A DNA stretch of 64,000 nt from assembly GCA_051530055.1 (NCBI GenBank), contig CM121342.1:1550001-1614000 (forward strand). The letters are read 5' to 3'. The notes beneath the pieces are model-generated. The model searched no databases and was not told the DNA's origin. It saw only the letters and a list, made by a program, of their open reading frames with translations. A program made the position numbers and the translations under genes. This stretch comes from Neoechinorhynchus agilis (lineage: Eukaryota; Acanthocephala). Shown piece by piece: positions 52,114 to 62,014 of this stretch. Within the stretch, counting starts at the first letter, position 1, and each line of letters begins with the position of its first letter.

Positions 52114-55100
52114 ATGGCAAAAAATTCGAAAAATAATTCCAAACGCCGAAATACTAAACGAGAAGGTAAGCTTTCTTTAAATCACAGCCGAGACATATCG
52201 TCGGTATCACTCAATCCGTTCGGATTACTCCCACGTGCGATTCTTATCTTCCACAACCTCCCTGTTTTTCTTCTCAAAAAGTCATTTTCCTCTAGTACCT
52301 ATGCGCATCTTTGCTTCCACTCACTAACTATCGGGGTGATAGGAAAAAGCTGCCAGTACGTAAGATGTTTGCGAAATATATAAATATCCAGTCGAAAATG
52401 GAGGTCCCCAGTTGGGTTAGCGACCTTTCCACTATTACCTGTCTAAATTGTAGCCACCAGAACAGACCCTTGTCTTTGAAAAAGATAATGGGACGCAGAC
52501 ACCTCTTAAATTGGCGAAAAATGATCGTTTTTTTATGAAACCAAGGGAACTCGAATGTGTCCTAGAGTTTTCACCAGCTAATCTTAAACGGAAAATCCTT
52601 ATCACGTACCGGGAGGAGATTCATTCCTTTACTCTAATACCTGACATTTCCCAACTTCTCGACATATAACCTCATCTTGCGCTGAATTCCAAACGTGACT
52701 GTCTAAATATCGTTTTTACCTTTAGCTGCCCGGCAACGCCGTGTGGATATCATGAAGATCCAAACGTCGCAGTATGAACGCGAGCATTCGATTTGTATTG
52801 AAATCAATGATCTAGAGGTTTGTCATTTTTTTATAAATGATATTTTAAATAACTGAAAGCGCTTTTTAGATTCTAAGCAAAGTGATTGAGATGCGATCGA
52901 AGCAATATACTCCTTTGGTAGCGACTAACACAAATAAGTTCTACATTCCATTAGTTAATTTCATTACTGCGACAAATATAACACCAGACCATGGGTAAGT
53001 TTTATTTTCAACAGTTAAATTCTTTAATGTTATTTTTTAAGAATGGTTCGCGATTTAAAGGAAGCAGGATTCATTTTGAATGTATCTGCTAAAATGTCGT
53101 TGGTTTACTGGAGTGTAGAGCTCATTGAAAAAACTATCTGTGGAATAATTCCACCAATTCACTTCGACAAATGCATCGAAATCTTATTGAAATTGATAGG
53201 TAACGTCACATTGTATATCAATTTAGAAATTTATTTTTATTTAATTAGATACTTATACTGATATTCTTAAAGAATACGGGTTCAAAGTTGAAAGTCCTAC
53301 CAACATCCTTGACAAGCTCCCCATACCAATAATCGAGCTTCCAAATTCGAAATTATCACAATATAACAAATTTCAAAGTGGTATGGAAAGATACTTAAAA
53401 GAATACAGAAATGGTAGGCTCGGAGAACAAAGAGTAGACAGTTTGTGTTTCTGTACCAAACAAGGCGGAACCATGGTACCGTACATGAACTTCAGCATTC
53501 ATGGTGCAGGCATAAAAATCAGTAAAGAAGAGAGGAAAAGTTGGGTTGAAAGGATAGAACAATGCCGAGATCATCAAATGAAGGTTACAATCGATGCAGC
53601 TATAAAACTGAGAAAAGAAGAGTATGATATGCAACAGGAAGTATTTAGAAGAAGATTATGTCAAAAGCCGGCAGCTTCTCAACGTCCATGTACATCGGTG
53701 CCATTTGGTACTTATTTCGCCCAAACTTTAGCAGAACGACTCCATAAAATAGACGAACAGGAGTTAATAAGACGCAATTATGCGAGTGCGGGATTTCAAA
53801 ATGTCGAGCAGGGAAATGTTGAAGTAGAGATCAACCAACATTACAAGGTATGCCAAACAAAAGAAGATCGTGTTGAATGTTGTACCGGGCATGTTCCTGA
53901 TATATCAATCACTGTAGAAGTATTTGACAGTAAAAATGAACAGAAGGAATCAACTACTAATCAGGACAACAAATTGAGCCAGTGTGATGTTCCAAGCGCT
54001 GAGCCAACGGAGGACAACATTGTTGAACAGAAACTCAATGGACAATCATCAACCACGAAACAAATCAAAGATGCAACTCTCGAAGTGGATCCTGATACTG
54101 ATAGAAATAGTGATGCTTGTAATGAAAAAATGGATATTGAAATATTAAAAGAAGAGAATTCAAATTGTGCACCAGAAGTTGTTATCCATATGTACCAATA
54201 TCAATCTTTACAAGAAGAGCCAGTCGAAATCTTTAAGGACTCATCTGCTCAAGCAATAGAATTGGAAATGGTTCAGTATTGTACTGAGGATAATGTACTT
54301 AATTACGACGACGAACAGAATATCAATTGTGTTGAGGAATCAGCTATTTCATTATGTCAGTGCAACTCATCACTCGAAGAGCCGGTTGAGGTTTTAAATG
54401 AACCCGCCATCTCACAAATTACTGCAAAAGCCGTAGAATTGAAGTTGGCACAATACTGTACCGAGGAGCCAGTGTTTGTGCTGAACGAAGACAATAATTG
54501 TTCAACGGAAACTGCGATTTGTTTATACCAATTCCAGTCATTTCAAGAGGAGCCCATAGAGGTTTTGGATTTCCCGGACAATACACAAGTTACAGAACAA
54601 GCAATCGAATTGGAAGTGGTTCAGCGTTACATTGAAGACAACGTCGAAATATTAGACCAGGAACTAATGGAGCTGTCGAAGACGGATATTGCTTTGGAGT
54701 TCATCACGGTCGATAGAGAACAAGAAGATAGCATCGAGTGGTTGGCAGAGGATTGTTTTGAAGAACCACAAATAGTCAAAGAGTTCTTTGTTCCCGAAAG
54801 GGCACAGGAGGCCCCGGTCGAGATTTTTAACGAGGATTACTCACTTTCTAAGCAGGAGTTTGTGATCGAAAGGGAGGTACCAAAGGTCCAAGAAGATATA
54901 ATCCAGTCCGTTGAATACAAACAAGAATTGAAAGTTGAAAATATTGAAGTGGCAAAATCAGAGGAAAGCGTCAATTGCAAGTCACAAAGAAAAGGTCCTA
55001 CGCAATTTGAAAGAGTATTCGCATCAATTCGTGGTACAAGAAAGTTGAGCGGACAAGCACAAATTCCACAACGAACTAAGAATCGTAAATTTAGCGGTTT

Positions 55101-55455
55101 CTCAAGTTTAATGAGATTCGAAGGTTTACGAACACAAGAGGAAGTTCAAAGCGAGTCGAGAGATGGAACTGGACAGGATATCAGGCATGGATATTCATTG
55201 AGATACAACAGAGGATCCCACAAGCTCAGCTTTAGACTTCCTAAACAGCTATCATATAGATCTCTTTCACGTTTAAGGAGAAAATCAAAGGATAGCGAAG
55301 TTTTATCACAATCATTTTCAGCCGAATCGCCATCCACAACCAGACCCAAGGAAAAACGAAGCGTGCTGAGTAGGATATGGAACTCTTCAACATTTAGCGC
55401 AGCTCGTTCGCTGGTTTCCGCAATCAATCGCAATTCAAACAAGCATAACAAGTGA
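52114..55455 (+). CDS. Unknown 877-residue protein, five exons
   Basis: Exons 52114-52165, 52726-52817, 52870-52994, 53042-53199 and 53249-55455 join in frame (phases 1, 0, 2, 1). Introns are 560, 52, 47 and 49 nt. Residues 1 to about 240 look globular (EILSKVIEMRSKQYTPLVAT; VYWSVELIEKTICGIIPPIH; KQGGTMVPYMNFSIHGAGIK). A long acidic middle carries three diverged repeats of about 55 residues built on EEPVEIF/EEPVEVLN/EEPIEVLD followed by AIELEVVQ. The C-terminal 150 residues are very basic and Ser-rich (SHKLSFRLPKQLSYRSLSRL). The ATG follows cgttattttag directly. Family not recognised; the charged layout suggests a scaffold or cytoskeletal protein, which is inference only. Confidence 0.75.
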
Positions 55456-56405
55456 TTTTTTATATAAATGACAAACGAATTTGTTTGTTTGTGTATTTTC
55501 ATTTTATAATTTCAGCCAAATATTTTGTATGGGGGGGTTTCTTGAAAGTGAATGCAACCGAGCGTAATAATCAAAGCAAATATTTTCTATTTACTATTTT
55601 GCAAATATCGGCGTTTTTGTTCCTGCAAACATTGTGTTGGTGAGTTTAGAATAATTGTTTAATCAATTTCTGAGCATAGGATTTTCAAGCATCCAATCAC
55701 AAGACAGCATAAAGTTTTAAACTAAATAAACCTTATATTTAAGAAAAATCGTAAAATTTAAGCTTATGAATGCATATTTTAAGATTTTTATTTGAACTTT
55801 CAATAAAAAAATTTAATCCCCTAATAAATCGATCCTTTATTACCGTAAATGATTAAGAGCCGTAATGGTGGTAAAATGGTATAGCGGCTCACACTCTTTG
55901 AAGTTTTACGCAATTCTTAATAATAATTGGTCAAGCGATAGCAATTCATTATCGTCGGCCTCCATATTGATTAGCCATATTTTTTAGCCCTATAATTTAT
56001 CTTATACGTGCAAATGTAAATTTTTTTAAATTGAATTTATATTAATTAACTTATTTTTAATTCTACACATATTAGTCTCATGTTAGCGCAGAACAAAGCA
56101 ATTTATTTGTCATATTTCACCAAGTTTAAAATTAAAAACGGTGTATTAAAAAATACATGAAATGATAAATATGGTAGCTACAAATTTGTAGCCGTATTCG
56201 TGAGATGGACGAAAATATAATCTTTGTCCGAAAATGTTCTCAATGCAAAAATTTCATTAATACTAGAAAACGTTAACACCAAATTGTTAAAAAAGAGAGT
56301 CAAAGAATGAATTAAATATGGAGAACAAATTATTTTACTCACGAACGATGCTCATATATTTACAACTAGCAACGGTGTTTTTATATTTATGAACACGGTT
56401 AAATA
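55456..56405. other. A+T-rich spacer between convergent genes
   Basis: Probably 3' UTRs; nothing else seen. Confidence 0.5.
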
Positions 56406-57116
56406 TTAAATTCTCGCACTTCTTTGACTTTTTGACATTTGTTTTTGCGATTGCCACCTACGGATATCATTAAAGTCGTACGGACTGCTTCCAAAAAAGT
56501 GTGAAGCACTTTTATAAAATCCATCAGGTGTTCTGACAGGGCTGTTCAATAATGCTCCTCGTTCAGAATCAATGCTGAACGCATTGACTCTTCGACGAGG
56601 AGTGCAAGCCAGATGTCCTCGTCGCATCAGCGGAATTCCTGATTGTTCCAAATGAGTCGATGTGATGGGAGCACTCTTTTTGGTTTTATATGGTGCTCTG
56701 TTAGTTGATGAGTTTAAATTTAATGTAGTTGGTCGTTTGGGTTTAATGGTTGGTTTAGCTTCATAGACGTCTCGTTTTAGACTGAGCAAAATGTTCGGGG
56801 ATGTTGATATCCCATCTAAGGCTTCGCTAACAAAGTCGATCATCTCTTCAAGTAAGAGCTTAACATCAAAAAGATACTCTTGTCGTTGAGGTGGTTGTCG
56901 AAGTACTGAATGTAGCTCGGCTCTATCGGCCTGCCTGGTCTTGTCCAAACATTCACGGGTCCGAATGTTCATAAGTCGTTTACAACTTTGGTAGTAGAAA
57001 CGGTCGCTTGGACTTTGTTCTGAGATGGATTCTAGGTCACGTTGGAGAAGGCGTGATATAGCGTTATTTATGACTAAGGAAAGGTTAAGGAAGTCAAAGG
57101 TTAAACGAAAAGTCAT
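56406..57116 (-). CDS. Unknown basic protein, 236 residues
   Basis: The minus-strand ORF starts at ATG 57116, directly after an acceptor-like cacctag. The N-terminal half is helical (LSLVINNAISRLLQRDLESI; CLDKTRQADRAELHSVLRQP; FDVKLLLEEMIDFVSEALDG). The C-terminal half is basic, Pro/Ser-rich and probably disordered (KRPTTLNLNSSTNRAPYKTK; TPRRRVNAFSIDSERG). The exon just upstream (57157-57270) is open in two frames; in one it joins this ORF without a stop, so the protein may be longer. No family recognised. Confidence 0.55.
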   Translation of the reverse strand: MTFRLTFDFLNLSLVINNAISRLLQRDLESISEQSPSDRFYYQSCKRLMNIRTRECLDKTRQADRAELHSVLRQPPQRQEYLFDVKLLLEEMIDFVSEALDGISTSPNILLSLKRDVYEAKPTIKPKRPTTLNLNSSTNRAPYKTKKSAPITSTHLEQSGIPLMRRGHLACTPRRRVNAFSIDSERGALLNSPVRTPDGFYKSASHFFGSSPYDFNDIRRWQSQKQMSKSQRSARI

Positions 57117-57592
57117 CTAGGTGATTTTTTTAGTTTGAAGTGATAAAGTTACCTTTATCATGGTCGTTGTTTTGTTGAACCGTTTTGATGCCTTTTTCCT
57201 TAAAATCGTTTCGATAGAAGAAGCCGATGAGCTTGTCAGTCCATCTTGATAATAATCCTGGAATGTTCCTAAATCAAGCGGTGTGAGTCATATTGTACTC
57301 ATTTCAGAAAAAAAAGAATAAATTATATAAAACTTACAAGGTAAAAAAAGGCATAAGTAGTCTGAGTAGGAGAATGAAAGATCGGTGAAAGTTTCTACTA
57401 AACAACGTGCTCTCTCTCATTCATTTTACAGAGGGTACGGTCACGTTCATCAACATTGTACTTAAACAAAACATTCGTGGCCTTTGAACCTAACCTGATT
57501 GTCCTAACCGCAATCAAGACTACATAATCACCAACAGATGCGCTGGGTGAGTCTAGAGCCCAATGATTGATTGTTTCATTCGCATTGCTCAT
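57094..57592 (-). CDS. Tentative upstream gene or 5' exons
   Basis: ATG at 57592 opens MSNANETINHWALDSPSASV, then VGDYVVLIAVRTIRLGSKAT and KYNVDERDRTL. Later exons would read LLMPFFTL and NIPGLLSRWTDKLIGFFYRN, then DFKEKGIKTVQQNNDHDK, ending at TGA 57094-57096. The alternative frame of that exon (TFQDYYQDGLTSSSASSIET) continues into the 236-residue ORF. Exon joins near 57290-57440 cannot be decided by eye. The first part looks like real protein; the product is unknown. Confidence 0.4.
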
Positions 57593-59869
57593 CTTTTTTG
57601 AGTTATCTGAATTTTAGCGAACGCTCAGCCCAAAAATCAACGACGGTGTATATAGCGAGGAGAAGCTCTTCGTCTTGAAAGAGACAAAGCTTCAATTGTC
57701 TGCGATGGCGATGAGAGATTCAGATACGCTAAATCACCTAGACGCTCGAAAAAACAAGTGCTGTCCGACAGTCTCAAATTCTTCTTTTAGAACATTGAAA
57801 AGAGACGTTCGTCTAGGCTATAGGATTTAAGGGAATTTTATGAAAAGGGGGGAGTGTGCTTTCGACTCTTTTGGATTTTAGCTCGTCCTTCACTAGGAGT
57901 GAAGCGTCGATCCACGTCCTTTAGCTTGTTCCCTACTACATACCACGATTTCATCACGTCTCATTTAGACTTGTTGCTATCGGGATATGTTACCTATATA
58001 TTCCAATCCATTTATCGTGATTTGTAACTAACGCAAATATGTAGATCAAAGCAGCTATAATGAAATGAAGGTAATTTGATGTTTCTTTAAAATGAGAGTT
58101 CCTTTTCAACTACAACGAAAAAAGCTTAGAAATTGAAATATAATTTTGGTTGAAATTACGTTCCAGCCAATTTTCCACTTAAAGTTTCACTACAATTCAC
58201 AACAATACATTCTACTCGTGTTAGTGACGGCGACGTAAAGTTTAATATTGAAACTGTTGGGTCTTGTGTAGCCAAATTTCACTCGGAATATTGTAAATCT
58301 AAACAATTCTCGTTGTTTAAAAAGCAAAATAGGTGCTTTTTCCTTCCATTTGCTTGCATTCTTGCTGTTAAATTAGTCGATTGAGAGAAGAGTCACAAAG
58401 GTAGTCGGATCGTATTTCAGCCACATTACAGATTTCAGGATAAAAACACGGTTATAGTTCATTATGCCTTAGCTCTTTTTACCGCAGAAAACTATTAAAT
58501 TTCCTTATTTTACGTACGTTGATTTGCAATTCCTAAATCATTGAGCAATCGGGAACATAAGATTTTTGGAGTTTAATATAAACTAATCGAAGAAAGTCGA
58601 ACCTATTTGCTAGGTTTTAAGACGTTGAAGGCTAAGCCGACGCTCATGGTAACTAATGATTGATTATAATGAGAGATTTAAAAAGGGGCTACGCTAAAAG
58701 TTCCTATCATTTGATCGCATACTCAGGTTTCATCAACGACACTTTCAAGGACGATTTTGTATTCTAAGCGAACGAGACTTTTGAACTCAAAAGTTAAAGA
58801 TTCCCTTTTACCAAATTACTAAGAGACTAATGATGTTTCACAATAAAAAAAAGAATATGTACCGAAAATGTTACCAAATCAAAATTATCTCTAAGCTGTT
58901 TTAAGTGCGGATCATAAAAAGCTTGCAGACAATCTCTAGGGAGTCTTTTTTGTACGACCGTTTTAAAACTGAATGCAATAAATATTTCGTATGGTAAATA
59001 GTAAGACCGTTGGGACATTTTCTTACAATGCTAAATCTACTTACTTGTTTTCTACTCTGAACGATTGGGTACGCTGGATGTGTTCAGCTGAAAGGTCCAT
59101 GTCCCTCCTAAGGACTTGCATTAACGCCTTAATCTCAGTTTCGTTGAATGAATCAAGAATTTCAGATTGTCCATCGATTGTCACTTTTGATTCACTTTCC
59201 ATTCATTCACAAAATGTGCTAACAAACACGAGAACAAAATGTCGTGTTCAACCAGCCTAGACGGCAACGTTTCAATGATATGAGTAAACGTGAATTAGTG
59301 TTGATGAACGCGTTTTCACTCGGAGAAAGACTGAACTCTGTGTGGCTTCATGTGACTCCAGCCAGTCTATGATGGCGGAAAAGAAGGTGGAATGATATAA
59401 ACGATTCTCACACACACGAAGAAAATGACGATTCGGTACTGCCATCGAAAGCAGTCTTGGAATCGACGAGTAATAATGTTCAGGTTTCAGTCTTTTCTTA
59501 AAAATGAACAAAATCGAACAGGTCTTTAAGGTAAACATTTTCCTTAAAATTGAGAACAGAGGGTAAACTTAAATTAAAAAGATGGCGCGTTTTTACAGGC
59601 GAAAAAGATTTTTTTATGCTAAATGCTCACAATGCTTTTCAGACTTTGGTGTGCTCGATTGAGCGAAACAGCACGTTTGGCACACTTGTCCACGTGGTGT
59701 CAAGTCGAGATTAGTAGTCTGCTTCAGATACGCATCTCCGATTAACTGACATTTTTGATTACGATCACTTGTAAGATTAGGATATTAAGACAGCTTCACC
59801 TTCCGAAAAAGTCATACCATTCGAACCAAAACTATTTATGTGGTAAAATGTAATGATCGGGCAATCTCA
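57593..59869. other. Non-coding spacer
   Basis: Stop-rich on all frames. ORFs at 58827-59018, 58991-59260 and 59272-59538 overlap on opposite strands and look random. Confidence 0.5.
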
Positions 59870-60125
59870 TGTCCGTATTTGCGCCGAGGTGATCTGTTTT
59901 AAGGTCAAAGGGTTCAATATCCATGATCTGACTCACAATCAAAGGGAACCAAATACCGCTGAAGGGAAGAGGAAACTCACTTATAGGTCCCGCCCCCACG
60001 GGAGGTATCTAAGGATGCGGAGGGATGAGTACAAACTTTTAACTGTATGTTTTTGAGAATCTACGTGATTTAATCACTTCTCTGATCCAAGATATCGGTT
60101 GGCTATGAACCTAAAGAAAAAGACA
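59870..60125 (+). mobile_element. tRNA-like SINE, copy 4 (diverged)
   Basis: Head gccgaggtgatctgtttt with a mutated B box (gggttcaatatcc), core ggaaactcacttataggtcc, cacgggaggtatctaagg, and tail gatatcggttggctatga. Confidence 0.65.
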
Positions 60126-60129
60126 AATG

Positions 60130-61172
60130 AGTAATGTTCAAACACTTAGTTTTAAAAATGCTGGACTCACCGAAGAGAACCAATCTTGTCGTCCTTCTGA
60201 ATGAAGTCTAGAATTTGGAGTTAAAGTAAAGTTCATTTTTAGTTCACAAATAAACATACAGTGCTCTTTTAAGGAAATACGATCATTAATTACTCGGATT
60301 CTTCAATATCAGCACGATAAATCTCGCAATTACATTTTCTTGAGATAAGTGAAAATACCAAATGGGTTAAAGAATTCTGGAAATTTCTTCGATTTACACA
60401 TAGTTATTCGAGTAATGAAAATCGGTAAAATACAATGGATGGTTAAAAATTTGTCGATATGTAATTAATGCGAGTGATTTACTTTTAAAGTTGGGCATTG
60501 AAGGAACAACAAAGTTAAATTGCACTTGGATATGTTTAATTCTGCAAGAACAAATTACTTGACAACTGTGCATAACTCTGTCACTGAGATTTGATATTTT
60601 TAAATAGAACCAATTGCAATATATTGACGATAATCACAAAACTACAATTCATTCTTAAACGTTTAAAAGATTTTGATGGGTTTGATGTTTTATAATGCTC
60701 TAGGGTTTTTGTTGGACAAGATATATAAGATTGGACACTTCTAAAGAATAACAATACTCTTATTATTGTTAAATGAAGAAGTGGGAGAGCACGAAAACGT
60801 ACACGTAGCGGTTGTATTATTCGGATTTGAATCAATTAGATCGAATTTAACAAAATCCTTTACCTAGAAAAAGGTTATCTTTTGATAAGTGCGTGAATAA
60901 TTCTCATGAATTCATTAAAGGATCCTACACGATGCACAAAGAGAAAATTCCATCGACTTAACAAAGAATTGAAATGACCAATAAAATGGAAGGAAACAAG
61001 CATATAACGTTTCCCTTCAATTCTCTTTAGTTGGCCCTAATGCACAAAGGGAGGAAGGTCTTCGATTACGAAGTTCACGATCTCGGGTTTCCAAGTCCAA
61101 TGAAAACTCAAATCGCTGGTTGTGACTTTACTTGTATATTGTTTAGACTTGAATTGATTAAATGACCCGACC
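60130..61172. other. A+T-rich spacer
   Basis: No feature supported. Confidence 0.5.
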
Positions 61173-61250
61173 TCTCACGGGCGTTGACAAGCGACCCAAA
61201 TAATAACATATTTAACCAACGAGAATGCAATCCTCAATGAAATAATATTT
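61173..61250. mobile_element. Fragment related to the type 1 MITE and its right flank
   Basis: gcgttgacaagcgacccaaa, then taataacatatttaacca and gagaatgcaatcct match the right end of the MITE at 10346-10510 plus 10511-10520 and 10606-10629, skipping the 85 bp that hold the LINE D stub. Confidence 0.6.
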
Positions 61251-61344
61251 TTGTGATTATTTTTTACACATTAACATCAAAATGTATTTAATGAACAAAC
61301 AATCAATGCGTTAAGCATTTGAGTTTAAAGCATAGTTCAATTCT

Positions 61345-61640
61345 GCAACTGTCGTCATGATTGTTCGACAGCTTCCTTGATGGACACGGCATTTCCGCGC
61401 TGATTCGCTGCAGCAAGAAGCTGCTGGAGCGCATATCGCCGGTGGCATGTTTTAGCATCTTTCCAAAGAGGAAATAATCGGCTTCTTTTCCGAGGCATCC
61501 CAGTGTTTCCACCGCAATCCGGATGAACATCTATTGATGCCCATCGAGCGAGGAATACTTATGCCGCTTCTTTTAATCGCTGAGGCTGGTGACTGCTACC
61601 GCTTTTGAGGTGGCATCCCGTAAATGGGATGCTGCGTGCT
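61345..61640 (-). mobile_element. LINE A 3'-end fragment
   Basis: The minus strand matches 465-740 closely (GDMRSSSFLLQRIS on this strand) and preserves the C-terminus QRGNAVSIKEAVEQS, where the copies at 465 and 13836 have lost about 20 bp. It is 5'-truncated at about 61640. Confidence 0.8.
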
Positions 61641-62014
61641 TAAAAAAATTACAACTCTTATATTACGATTATCTTTAACACGCAAAGTGCAAAAATTATG
61701 CAAAAATTATCATGATTTAATTAAGAATACATCTTAAAAATAAAACATAACAGTAAAAAATTAAAAAAAATAGGAAAAGTTGGGGGTTTGCAACTATGTT
61801 TTCATCGAAGAAGATCCGGGTTTTAGCAAGAAAGACCGAAAATCATCCCTACAAAAAAGAAAAATTTAAATGCGCACTTGAGAAAAATAATATCGTCCAA
61901 AATAATGAAACGCGCTGGGTTTTTGTACGGCGTGAGGTAAAAATCTCGGATATTTATTAAAAATTATAGTGAAAAGTGTAAGAGAATATTACTTTCAATC
62001 TGTTATTGTCATGT
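61641..62014. other. Spacer, probable 3' region of the repeat-protein gene
   Basis: No gene seen; A+T-rich. Confidence 0.5.

Noticed and set aside
59272-59538. 88-codon minus-strand ORF beside an 89-codon plus-strand ORF
   Set aside because: Random-looking composition, no splice context and no recognisable motif.
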